From assembly GCA_963695675.1 (NCBI GenBank), contig CAVOGY010000002.1, positions 186,001 through 250,000 on the forward strand: 64,000 nucleotides of DNA, in the 5' to 3' direction. The translations under genes and the position numbers were made by a program. The DNA comes from DASUPK01 sp963695675 (GTDB taxonomy: Bacteria; Actinomycetota; Thermoleophilia; Solirubrobacterales; 70-9). Below the pieces are notes generated by a model, which searched no databases, was not told the DNA's origin, and saw only the letters and a program-made list of their open reading frames with translations. Below, one piece after another: positions 8,147-16,549 of the stretch; the stretch's first letter is position 1, and each line of letters begins with the position of its first letter.

Positions 8147-9823
8147 CTAGAACAGCCCGACCGTCCGGCCCTCGGCGTCGACGTCCACGTTGTGGGCGGC
8201 GGGTGTCTTGCCCAAGCCCGGCATCTGCTGGATGGCGCCGCACAGGGGCACGAGCCAGCCGGCGCCGGTATAGGCGCGAACGTCCCGGACCGGGAGCTGG
8301 AAACCGGTGGGGGCACCGAGCAGCTCGGGGTCTGCCGAGAGGGAGAGCGGGGTCTTGGCCATGCAGATCGGCAGATGGGCAAGGCCCTGGTCCGTGAACT
8401 GCCGGATCTTGCGCTCTGCCTCGAGGTAGTAGACGATTTCCGCGGCGCCGTAGATGCGCTCGCCGATCGCCTCGATCTTCGACTTGACGTCGTCGTCATC
8501 GTCGTAGAGAAGGCGGAGATCGTTTGGCCCGTCGCAAGCGTCGGCGACGGCCTCGGCCAGCTCGGCGGTTCCCTTGCCGCCCTCAGCGAAGCCGGTGCTG
8601 ATCGCGGCCCCCGCCGCGCCCCCCTCTTCGGCGAGATGCCTGACCAGCTCAACCTCCTCGTCCGTGTCCTCCGGCCTGCGGTTGACGGCCACTACGGCGG
8701 GCAATCCGAATTCCTCCACGATGCCCAGATGGCGATAGAGGTTGGCGATCCCGGCCTCGATCGCCTTCCGAGCCCGCGTCTTGCTCGCCCCTTCGGCCTC
8801 GTCGAGACCCCCATGGTGCTTCAGCGCCCGCACCGTCGCGACCAGGACCACTGCGCTGGGGCGGATCCCGCCCGCCCGGCAGACGATGTCGATGAACTTC
8901 TCCATCCCCATGTCCGAACCGAACCCGGATTCGGTGACGACGTAATCCCCGAGCTTCAGCCCAAGCAGGTCGGCGATCAGGGATGAGTTGCCGTGGGCGA
9001 TGTTCGCGAACGGCCCGGCGTGCATCAGGCAGGGCTGCCCCTCGAGAGTCTGGATCAGGTTCGGCTTGATCGCATCCTTCAACAGGACGGTCATCGCTCC
9101 GGCTGCCCCCAGGTCGTCGGCGGTCACCGGCTCGCCCTCGTGGGAGTAGGCGGCGGTGACCTTTCCAAGCCGCTCGCGCAGGTCCTGGACGTCGCGGGCG
9201 ACGGCGAGGATCGCCATCACCTCGGAGGCGGCCGTGATATCGAACCCGCTCTCGCGGGGGTAGCCGTTGGCGGGGCCGCCGAGGCCGAGTGCCACCGCGC
9301 GCAGGGCCCGGTCGTTCATGTCGACTGCTCGCTTCCAGGTCACCCGGAGAGCGTCGATCTTGTGAGGGTTGCCGTGAAGGATCGACGCGTCGAGCAGGGC
9401 CGCGAGCAGATTGTTGGCTGCGCCGATCGCGTGAATGTCGCCGGTGAAGTGGAGGTTGAGGTCCTCCATGGGCACCACCTGGGCGAGCCCGCCGCCGGCG
9501 GCGCCGCCCTTGATTCCGAACACGGGACCGAGGGAGGGCTCCCTCAGGCAGAGGACCGGACTCTTGCCTATGTGGCCCAAGCCCTCCGTCAGCGCCACCG
9601 AGGTGGTGGTCTTTCCCTCGCCGGCCCTCGTCGGCGTCATACCGGCGACGCAGACGAGCTTGGCGTCCGGCCTGCCGGCGAGCCGGTCGATCGCAGCGAG
9701 CGAGATCTTCGCCTTGTTTCGTCCGTAGGGCTCGATCTCGTCGGGCTCGAGTCCGACTCGCTCGCCGATCACGTCAATCGGTTCGAGCTGCGCTTCCTGG
9801 GCGATCTCGAGGCTGGTCTTCAT
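8147..9823 (-). CDS. fhs: Formate-tetrahydrofolate ligase
   Basis: 558 residues, the normal length. The family P-loop TPTRAGEGKTTT starts near residue 64, followed by LREPSLGPVFGIKGGAAGGG and FTGDIHAI, both diagnostic. Reaction: formate + ATP + THF to 10-formyl-THF, reversible; in methylated-amine degraders it runs towards formate. The start is firm: AAGGAGAGAAGGAAGAG lies directly before the ATG. It begins 22 bases after soxB in the same - strand operon and precedes fchA. Confidence 0.95.
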   Translation of the reverse strand: MKTSLEIAQEAQLEPIDVIGERVGLEPDEIEPYGRNKAKISLAAIDRLAGRPDAKLVCVAGMTPTRAGEGKTTTSVALTEGLGHIGKSPVLCLREPSLGPVFGIKGGAAGGGLAQVVPMEDLNLHFTGDIHAIGAANNLLAALLDASILHGNPHKIDALRVTWKRAVDMNDRALRAVALGLGGPANGYPRESGFDITAASEVMAILAVARDVQDLRERLGKVTAAYSHEGEPVTADDLGAAGAMTVLLKDAIKPNLIQTLEGQPCLMHAGPFANIAHGNSSLIADLLGLKLGDYVVTESGFGSDMGMEKFIDIVCRAGGIRPSAVVLVATVRALKHHGGLDEAEGASKTRARKAIEAGIANLYRHLGIVEEFGLPAVVAVNRRPEDTDEEVELVRHLAEEGGAAGAAISTGFAEGGKGTAELAEAVADACDGPNDLRLLYDDDDDVKSKIEAIGERIYGAAEIVYYLEAERKIRQFTDQGLAHLPICMAKTPLSLSADPELLGAPTGFQLPVRDVRAYTGAGWLVPLCGAIQQMPGLGKTPAAHNVDVDAEGRTVGLF

Positions 9824-9845
9824 CTCTTCCTTCTCTCCTTATCGA

Positions 9846-11063
9846 TCAATGCGAGACTGCCGCCGCGCCCACCTCGGAGACCAGCCGGTCTTCATAGAAG
9901 CGCTCGAGCGCGAACGACTCGATCAGCTCGGGGACCTCGTCAGTGGCGATCAGCTCGGCCATCGTCTTGCCGACGATCGGCGCGGCCTTGAAGCCGTAGG
10001 TGCCCCAGCCGGCGCTGAGCAGGAAGCCGTCGACCTCCGTCCGGCCGAGGATCGGGCTGTAGTCGGGGGTGATGTCGCAGAGTCCCGCCCAGCTGCGGAG
10101 CATGCGGGCGCGCTCCAGTTGGGGGAAGAGCTCGAGGGTGTGGCGGGAGCACTCCTGCAGGAAGGTGAGTGTCCCCTGCTGGCGGTAGGTGGTCCAGGGC
10201 TCGATCTCGGCACCGATCAGGAACTCCCCGCGGTCGGTCTGAGAGATGTAGACGTGCATCTGCGAGGAGACGACGACGATGTCGAGCAGGGGCTTCAGCG
10301 CCTCGGTTACGAAGGCCTGCAGGATGTGAGTGGTGATCGGAAGCTGGATACCGGCCAGCGCGGCGACGGTCGAGCTCCAGCCGGCGGTGGCGCTGACGAC
10401 CGTCCCGGCGTCGATCCTTCTGCCATCGGCGAGGGCGACTCCGGTGGCACGACCGTTGGAGCGCTCGATCCCGGTGACCTGCCGGTACGGGTGGACCTCA
10501 GCGCCCGCCGCGTCGGCGGCGCTCGCCAGTCCCCACACGACCGCGTCGTGACGGATGATGCCGCCGGGCGGGTGGTAGAGCGCGCCCATCACCGGATAGA
10601 CGGCGTCTGGACTCAGCGCCATCGCCGGCGCCAGGCGTGCGATCTCCTTCGGGCCTATCACCCGGGAGTCGATCCCGGCCAGCCGGTTGACCTCGGCTCG
10701 CTCGTTCATCACGAACATCGCCCGATCGGTGTGCGCCAGGGTCAGATGGCCCTGCTGCGAGAAGAGAAGGTTGAAGTGCAGCTCTGACGAGAGCCCCTCG
10801 TAGAGCCGTACCGAGGCGTCGTAGAACCGCGCCCCCTCCGGCGTCTTGTAGTTGGCACGCAGGATGGTCGTGTTGCGCCCGGCGGCGCCGGAGCCGATGT
10901 AGCCCTGCTCGAGCACGCAGACGTCCGTGATCCCGTGGTCGCGGGCCAGGTAGTAGGCGATCGCCAGCCCGTGCGAGCCGCCGCCGACGATGACGACGTC
11001 GTAGCGGTCCTTGAGGTCCGGCGTCCGGCGCCACATGCGGCGCTTGCGGAAGAGGTCACGCAT
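9846..11063 (-). CDS. soxB: Sarcosine oxidase beta subunit / N-methylglutamate dehydrogenase subunit A homologue
   Basis: 405 residues. The ATG at 11063 (protein MRDLFRKRRMW) is chosen over the longer frame because SoxB proteins begin with this basic segment and it overlaps the soxG stop by 8 bases. GGGSHGLAIAYYLA (residues 27-40) binds FAD; ILRANY and GWGTYGFK are family segments. His172 in R-H-D-A-V-V-W-G lies where SoxB carries covalent FMN. This subunit performs the amine oxidation step. In methylamine users the homologue is MgdA of N-methylglutamate dehydrogenase, which the neighbouring glnT/glx genes favour over plain sarcosine oxidase. Confidence 0.92.
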   Translation of the reverse strand: MRDLFRKRRMWRRTPDLKDRYDVVIVGGGSHGLAIAYYLARDHGITDVCVLEQGYIGSGAAGRNTTILRANYKTPEGARFYDASVRLYEGLSSELHFNLLFSQQGHLTLAHTDRAMFVMNERAEVNRLAGIDSRVIGPKEIARLAPAMALSPDAVYPVMGALYHPPGGIIRHDAVVWGLASAADAAGAEVHPYRQVTGIERSNGRATGVALADGRRIDAGTVVSATAGWSSTVAALAGIQLPITTHILQAFVTEALKPLLDIVVVSSQMHVYISQTDRGEFLIGAEIEPWTTYRQQGTLTFLQECSRHTLELFPQLERARMLRSWAGLCDITPDYSPILGRTEVDGFLLSAGWGTYGFKAAPIVGKTMAELIATDEVPELIESFALERFYEDRLVSEVGAAAVSH

Positions 11064-11802
11064 GAACGCCCTCCGCGGTCCGTGCCTGGGCCTCCAGGGC
11101 CTTGACCCCGATTGCCCTGCCGCCCAGATGTCGCGCCGCGTCGACGAAGACAGTCCAGACGTAGTGCGCAAACCCGGATCCGAAGAGATGCAGGTACAGG
11201 TCGGCTCCCTGTCGCAGCATCATCCCGGGCGTCCGGGCTACCGAGACGGGGGCGAACTCTCCCTCGCCGAACCGATCCGGCCTGAGGTCGAGCGCCATCG
11301 TCCTGGCGAAGGTCTCACGGGCGAGGGGCCCGGTCACCGCGTTGGACCCGTAGGCCGCCGTCAGCTCGACCACCGAGGCGAACGGGGCGTCAGCGGCGGC
11401 TGCCTCGAGCCGGTCGCGCATCTGCCCCGTTCTCTCCGGCGGGGTCAGGGCCAGCACGCGCCCCATCGTGATCGGGCACCACCAAACCCCTTCGTGCAGC
11501 GTCGCCCGCCCCGGCGCCAGTGCGCCCCCGCCGGTGAGCTCCGCCACGATCGACGAGGCGATCCCGGGCTCCGCCTGGAGCTCCAACTTGCCTAGGAATG
11601 AGAGATCGGCGACCCCGACCGAGTCCCGGCGGGCGACCAGCTCGGCGCCCGGGTTCCCATAGTCGGTCACCACCCGCCAGCCGGCGCGCTCGGTGAAGTT
11701 CGCCCCCTGACTGCGATGGGTCCACTCGATCGGGCTGCGAAGCTCGGGCCGGGTCCCGTCCAGGGACTGGGCGGCGTCGGGGGCGAGGAACTCGAAGCTC
11801 AT
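11056..11802 (-). CDS. soxG: Sarcosine oxidase gamma subunit / MgdD homologue
   Basis: 248 residues with the weakly conserved T-protein-like fold of SoxG: SPIEWTHRSQGANFTER near the start, ARRDSVGVADLSFLGK (glycine-cleavage-T-like), and YLHLFGSGFAHYVWTVF near the end. It has no catalytic motif of its own and serves as a structural subunit of the alpha-beta-gamma-delta complex. It is embedded between soxA (4-base ATGA overlap) and soxB (8-base overlap), so all three are translated together. The usual family order is soxBDAG; here it is D-A-G-B. Confidence 0.88.
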   Translation of the reverse strand: MSFEFLAPDAAQSLDGTRPELRSPIEWTHRSQGANFTERAGWRVVTDYGNPGAELVARRDSVGVADLSFLGKLELQAEPGIASSIVAELTGGGALAPGRATLHEGVWWCPITMGRVLALTPPERTGQMRDRLEAAAADAPFASVVELTAAYGSNAVTGPLARETFARTMALDLRPDRFGEGEFAPVSVARTPGMMLRQGADLYLHLFGSGFAHYVWTVFVDAARHLGGRAIGVKALEAQARTAEGVHA

Positions 11803-14687
11803 CCCCGGAGCCGTTCCTGGTCGGGGTCATAGAAGGGCGCTGTCTGCACCTGTGCCCGCAGGCGCCGACCGTTGTCGGCCAGCGTGATCTCGGTGCCGTC
11901 CTCGGCCAGCGAGGCCGGGACCCAGGCCATTCCGATGGTCTTCTCGAGCTTGGGGGAGAAGCGGGAGGAGGTGACCCGGCCCACCGGCTGCTCACCATTG
12001 CCGACCACAGCTGCGCCCTCGGTGGGCACTGCCCCGTTGCTCATCGTGAAGCCGACCAGCTTGTTCTCGTCACCCCGCTCCTGAACGGACTCCAGCGCCC
12101 AGCGGCCGATGAAGTCCTCCTCCTTGTCGAGCTTGACGATCCACGGCATCGCCGCCTCCAGCGGGTTGGACTCCGCGTCGGTGTCCTGGCCGACGAGGAT
12201 GTGCATCTTCTGCAGGCGCAGCACCCGCTGAGGCTCGAGGCCGAACGGCCTGATGCCGAATGGCTCGCCGGCCTCGATCAGGGCGTCCCAGAGATGCTCG
12301 GCCAGCGAGCCGGGACAGTGAAGCTCGTATCCGAGCTCGCCGACGAACCCGATCCGCAGCAGCAGGCAGGGGACTCCGGCCACGTGGGCACGCTTGCCGT
12401 CGAGGTAGCTGAACGAGTCGTTGGAGCAGTCGAGATCGGTGAGCCCGGAGAGGATCTCCCGCGAGTCTGGCCCGGCGAGGTTGAACGCCGCGAGGCCCTG
12501 GCTGACGTCCGTGAGGTGGACGTTCAGCTTCCACTCTGCGAGCCACCAGGCGAACCAGCCCTCGACCGCGTCGGCCCCGCTGGAGGTGGTGGTGACGTAG
12601 TAGGAAAGGTCATCCAGCCGGCAGATCGTGCCGTCGTCGGTGATCCGGCCCGCGTCGTCGCCGAGCACGCCGTAGCGGATCCGGCCCGGCTTCAGATTGT
12701 CGAACCGGTTGGGGTAGAGGAGGTTGAGGAACAGCGGCGCCTCCGGCCCACGCACCACGAGCTTTCCCAGGGTGGAGACGTCGATCAGACCGGCCCCGTC
12801 GTGCACGGCCATCGTCTCTTCCCTTGGATCGCCGTAGTCGTAAGGACGGCGCCAGTCACCCGCCCAGAGCACGTCGCCACCGAGCTCGCGATGGCGCCCG
12901 TGGACCGCGGAGCGCTTCGCCGGCTCGAAGGGCCGGCCCGCCAGCACTCCCATCGGCACGCTCGACCAGGGTGGCCTGGCGGTGGTCAGCCCAACCTCTT
13001 CGACGGGGACGCCGGTGTGCTCCGACATCTTGCGGATCGAGGCGAGCTGGCACATCCGCCCCTGGCAAGGGCCCATGGTCACCGTCGTGTAGCGCTTCAA
13101 GAGCTCCAGCGAGTCGAATCCCTCGTCGATCGAAAAGTCGATGTCATCCGTGGTGACGTCCTCACAGAGGCAGGCGAAGCACTTCCCGTGACCGCGGCTG
13201 GCGCCGGCGGCGGCCGGCGGCTCGGCCCGAATCCCGGCGTCGGCCTCGCCCTCCAGGGCCTCGCGGGCGGCGGCGAGCCCGTCGCGGTCGCGCTCGTTCC
13301 CGTAGCCAAGTGAGAGCGCCGCCTCGGTGCCGGCGATCGCGCCCGACGCCTCGGCTCGTGCTGCTGACTCGTGACCGGCGACCGCCCCCGCCGCGTAGAT
13401 GCCCGGCGGGGTCTCCCCCGGGATGTACGCACCGCTCTCCTGATCCCACTTCGCCTTGGCGCCGGCCTGGAGGAGCAAGGAGCCCGATGGGACGCTGCCG
13501 CCGGAGACTGCGACGAGGTCGCAGTCGAGTCCGCGCTCAGTCTCGGGATCGGGGCGCCCATCATCGCCGAGCTGGGCGACCACCACGCCCTTGACCCGCT
13601 TGCGGCCGAAGGCCCTGACCAGGACGGTGCCTCGCAACAGCGGGATCCCCTCCCTTTCGATCTGCGCTGACAGCCCGTCAGCGGCCCCGCTGGGACGCGC
13701 GTCGGCGACCCCGGCAAGGGCCACGCCCGCCGCAGCCAGGGCGACGGCGGATTCGAGACCGCGATCGGTCGTGGTCGCGACCACCCCCCTCTTCCCGGGC
13801 CGCACCCCGTAGAGGGCGGCGAGGCGCTCCGCGCCGGAGCACAGCATCACCCCGGGCAGGTCGTTGCCCTCGAACATCAGCGGCTGCTCGATCGAGCCGG
13901 TGGCTGTGATGTGGGCCGCGGCCCGAACCTGATGCAGCGTGCTCCCACACCAGACCGGCACGAGCCCGTCGAAGTAGCCGATCGCCGCCGCCGGCGCCAG
14001 CACCTCGATTCCTGCGTCGCGCACCCTCCCGGCCAACTCGCTCGCCGCGCCGGCCGAATCGCCGGCGAGCAGCGACCCGCCGAGCTCCGGGCCATCGTCC
14101 ACCAGCACGACGTCCGCACCGAGCTCTGCGGCCCGGAGCGCGGCCGACATGCCGGCGACGCCGCCGCCGATCACCAGGACGTCCGCATGGCGCCGTCGGT
14201 ACTCGGTGCGCCACTCACGCTCGGCCTGCCGCCGTGGCAGCCGGCCGAGGCCGGCGGCATGGCGCAAGAGCTTCTCGTAGAGCGGCCACAGACGGCGGGG
14301 CCGGATGAATGTCTTGTAGTAGAAGCCGGGCGGTGTCAGCCGGCTGCCGACGAGATCGGTCCCCCTCATCAGGTCGAAGCGCAGCGAGGGCGTCGCGTTC
14401 ATGTGCCTCACGTCCATGCCCTCGCGAACGGGCTCGGTGCAGGCGCGGACGCCCGGCCAGCCGTCGACCTCGACCAGGCAGTTCGGGCAGTGGCCCGCGC
14501 AGCAGAGCAGCCCCCGGGGCCGGTGGTACTTGAAGCTGCGGGAGATCACCCGTCGGCCGGACGCATGAAGCGCGGAGCCGATCGTGTCTCCCTCGTATGC
14601 GTCCACGCGCTTGCCGTCGAACTTGAAGCCGACCGGACGGCGGCGGTCGATTCGCTGGCTGGTTCCGGGCGGCAGGCGGTCGCTCAT
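11799..14687 (-). CDS. soxA: Sarcosine oxidase alpha subunit / MgdC homologue with putative Fe-S sites
   Basis: 962 residues. The ATG at 14687 forms an ATGA overlap with the soxD stop. Domains: N-terminal Fer2_4-like (about 15-100), NAD/FAD oxidoreductase (about 165-490, G-G-G-V-A-G-M), BFD-like Cys region (500-550), and a C-terminal aminomethyltransferase domain that binds folate and yields methylene-THF. Cys62, Cys67, Cys70 and Cys83 form a C-x4-C-x2-C-x12-C set; Cys503, Cys506, Cys508, Cys541 and Cys546 form a second set. As far as I recall, classic sarcosine oxidases lack these cysteines. Their presence suggests electrons leave through Fe-S centres, as in a dehydrogenase. Confidence 0.92.
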   Translation of the reverse strand: MSDRLPPGTSQRIDRRRPVGFKFDGKRVDAYEGDTIGSALHASGRRVISRSFKYHRPRGLLCCAGHCPNCLVEVDGWPGVRACTEPVREGMDVRHMNATPSLRFDLMRGTDLVGSRLTPPGFYYKTFIRPRRLWPLYEKLLRHAAGLGRLPRRQAEREWRTEYRRRHADVLVIGGGVAGMSAALRAAELGADVVLVDDGPELGGSLLAGDSAGAASELAGRVRDAGIEVLAPAAAIGYFDGLVPVWCGSTLHQVRAAAHITATGSIEQPLMFEGNDLPGVMLCSGAERLAALYGVRPGKRGVVATTTDRGLESAVALAAAGVALAGVADARPSGAADGLSAQIEREGIPLLRGTVLVRAFGRKRVKGVVVAQLGDDGRPDPETERGLDCDLVAVSGGSVPSGSLLLQAGAKAKWDQESGAYIPGETPPGIYAAGAVAGHESAARAEASGAIAGTEAALSLGYGNERDRDGLAAAREALEGEADAGIRAEPPAAAGASRGHGKCFACLCEDVTTDDIDFSIDEGFDSLELLKRYTTVTMGPCQGRMCQLASIRKMSEHTGVPVEEVGLTTARPPWSSVPMGVLAGRPFEPAKRSAVHGRHRELGGDVLWAGDWRRPYDYGDPREETMAVHDGAGLIDVSTLGKLVVRGPEAPLFLNLLYPNRFDNLKPGRIRYGVLGDDAGRITDDGTICRLDDLSYYVTTTSSGADAVEGWFAWWLAEWKLNVHLTDVSQGLAAFNLAGPDSREILSGLTDLDCSNDSFSYLDGKRAHVAGVPCLLLRIGFVGELGYELHCPGSLAEHLWDALIEAGEPFGIRPFGLEPQRVLRLQKMHILVGQDTDAESNPLEAAMPWIVKLDKEEDFIGRWALESVQERGDENKLVGFTMSNGAVPTEGAAVVGNGEQPVGRVTSSRFSPKLEKTIGMAWVPASLAEDGTEITLADNGRRLRAQVQTAPFYDPDQERLRG

Positions 14688-14935
14688 TCGGGCAACCCGA
14701 CCCAGCTCACCTGGTTGGTGATGGTGTCCCGATCCGCCACGAACCAGGCACGGCAGCCCGACCGGTGGTACCACCACTCGCGCTGGACCCCTGCCAGGTT
14801 GCGGCGGAAATAGTTGTAGGCGTTGAGCTCCCGCTGGGAGGGCTTGCTGGACGGCCGCGGAACCACCTCGCCGCCGAAGACGAAGTCGGTGACCTCCCGC
14901 GGGCCACAGTTGGGACAGGTGAGTAGGAAAGACAT
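14684..14935 (-). CDS. soxD: Sarcosine oxidase delta subunit / MgdB homologue
   Basis: 83 residues. The ATG at 14935 is chosen because SoxD proteins start with CPxCGPR right after the first few residues: here Cys7-Pro-Asn-Cys10-Gly-Pro-Arg. His57 and Cys61 (WWYHRSGC) complete the zinc site of this small subunit, which helps to assemble the tetramer. The rest (ELNAYNYFRRNLAGV) is also typical. It is the first gene of the - strand operon and overlaps soxA by four bases. Confidence 0.93.
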   Translation of the reverse strand: MSFLLTCPNCGPREVTDFVFGGEVVPRPSSKPSQRELNAYNYFRRNLAGVQREWWYHRSGCRAWFVADRDTITNQVSWVGLPE

Positions 14936-14979
14936 GGCGCTACCGCTTGTTGGCCTGTCAACGGACCTCTCTTTGCGCC

Positions 14980-15008
14980 ATACTAGACAAATTGGTCCAA
15001 ACGTGCAA
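14980..15008 (-). promoter_or_regulatory. Predicted promoter with embedded operator for the soxD operon
   Basis: On the - strand TTGCAC (15003-15008) and TAGTAT (14980-14985) are 17 bases apart. The palindrome TTGGTCCAA (14992-15000) sits in the middle of that spacer, where a bound repressor would block polymerase. Predicted start of transcription is about 14973, giving a leader of some 38 bases before soxD. The GntR/HutC protein encoded by the last gene of the operon is the natural candidate ligand, but the palindrome does not copy the textbook HutC consensus. Confidence 0.5.
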
Positions 15009-15144
15009 AAGCAATCGGAGCTTGGGTTGACTGGCCCCCAGGCCGCTGGCCCGTGGGCAGAGCGGATCAACCGAGACTATGTTGTCGGTCCACATAGGGT
15101 GGCGGGCAATCCTGGCGGGGGCGACCATTGCCGGGACGCCTCCT

Positions 15145-15157
15145 ATGTGAGATACAT
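15145..15157 (+). promoter_or_regulatory. Small inverted repeat just before the second glnT
   Basis: ATGT-GAGAT-ACAT, 4-base arms, 6 bases before the glnT ATG. No clear ribosome-binding site precedes that ATG, so this stretch probably overlaps the promoter or operator of module 2. Arms are short and the call is tentative. Confidence 0.25.
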
Positions 15158-15163
15158 CCAGCT

Positions 15164-16534
15164 ATGAGTAAGAATGCTCGCCCGACAGCTGACGATGTCC
15201 GCAAGGCCGTCAAGGACGACGGCATCGAGTTCCTGTTCGCGAACTTCGTGGACATGCACGCGAGACCGAGCGCCAAGCTGGTCCCGGCCGAGGAGCTCGA
15301 GGCGCTGTTCACCGACGGCGCCGGCTTCGCGGGGTTCGCCGCCGGCGACATCGGCCAGGCGCCGAGCGACCCCGACATGATCGCGATGCCCGACGTCGGC
15401 TCCTTCACGAAGCTGCCCTGGAAGCCCAACGTCGGCTGGTTCGCCTCCGACGTGACCGTCGAGGGAGAGGAGTGGCCGTACGACCCGCGCACGATCCTGC
15501 GTCACCAGATGAAGCGCTGCGAGGACGCCGGCTACCAGTTCTTGATCGGCTACGAGCACGAGTACTTCCTGCTGCGCAGGACCGAGGACGGCGGCATCGA
15601 GATCGCGGACGACCTCGACACCCTCGAGCTCCCCTGCTACGACATTCGTGCCCTGACCCGGAGCTTCGACTTCGTCTCAGACGTGATCAAGAACGTCAAC
15701 TCGCTGGGGTGGGAGCTGTACGCGACCGACCATGAGGACGCCAACGGGCAGTTCGAGCAGAACTTCGGCCCCGCCGACCCATTGACGAGCGGCGATCGCG
15801 CGATCTTCTACCGATACATGGTGGAGGCGATGGCACAGGAGCGCGGGCTGATCGCCACCTTCATGCCGAAGCCCTTCGGCAACCTGACCGGCAACGGCTG
15901 CCACATGCACATGAGCCTCTGGGACGGGGATACCAACGTGTTCCTAGAGGACCGCGAGAAAGACGAGCGGGGGATGGGTTTGAGCGAGACGGGCTACCAG
16001 TTCCTCGCCGGGCTCAAGAAGCACGCCAAGGCCTACATCGCGTTGACCGCACCAATCGTCAGCTCGTACAAGCGGCTTGTGATCGGAGCACCCACCAGCG
16101 GCGCCACCTGGGCTCCCGCCTATGTCACCTATGGGTGGAACAACCGGACGATGATGCTTCGCATCCCCGCGGAGGGGCGGATCGAGGACAGGACGGTCGA
16201 CGGCGCCTGCAACCCCTACCTGGCGGCCACCGCCGTGCTCGCCGCCGGCCTCGACGGGATCGAGAACGGCCTCGACCCGGGAGAGCCGACCAACATCAAC
16301 ATGTATGAGACCAGCGAGGAGGACCGCAAGAAGCTGGGCATCGAGACGCTCCCGGCCAATCTGCTCGACGCCACGCGCGAGCTGGAGGGCGACGAGGTGC
16401 TTCGCAAGGCCTTCGGCTCGGTCGGAGACGAGGACTACATCGACTACTTCATCCGCTGCAAGCGTCGCGAGTGGCAGCAGGCTCACGAGCAGATCACCAA
16501 ATGGGAGATCGACCGTTACCTGCAGCTCGCCTGA
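15164..16534 (+). CDS. glnT: GlnT/gamma-glutamylmethylamide-synthetase-like ligase (module 2)
   Basis: 456 residues. The ATG at 15164 gives MSKNARPTADDV; a TTG 36 bases upstream would only add a short non-conserved tail. Glutamine-synthetase fold: GYEHEYFLL (metal/glutamate), GNGCHMHMSLW (ATP and metal), the N-R-T region and the CNPY segment, ending in W-E-I-D-R-Y-L. The length matches type III GlnT and gamma-glutamylmethylamide synthetases rather than classical GlnA. With glxBCD behind it and sox/mgd genes diverging in front, ligation of methylamine (or another small amine) to glutamate is the likeliest job; ordinary GlnA activity cannot be ruled out by sequence alone. Confidence 0.88.
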   Translation: MSKNARPTADDVRKAVKDDGIEFLFANFVDMHARPSAKLVPAEELEALFTDGAGFAGFAAGDIGQAPSDPDMIAMPDVGSFTKLPWKPNVGWFASDVTVEGEEWPYDPRTILRHQMKRCEDAGYQFLIGYEHEYFLLRRTEDGGIEIADDLDTLELPCYDIRALTRSFDFVSDVIKNVNSLGWELYATDHEDANGQFEQNFGPADPLTSGDRAIFYRYMVEAMAQERGLIATFMPKPFGNLTGNGCHMHMSLWDGDTNVFLEDREKDERGMGLSETGYQFLAGLKKHAKAYIALTAPIVSSYKRLVIGAPTSGATWAPAYVTYGWNNRTMMLRIPAEGRIEDRTVDGACNPYLAATAVLAAGLDGIENGLDPGEPTNINMYETSEEDRKKLGIETLPANLLDATRELEGDEVLRKAFGSVGDEDYIDYFIRCKRREWQQAHEQITKWEIDRYLQLA

Positions 16535-16549
16535 GAACGAGGTTCACAG

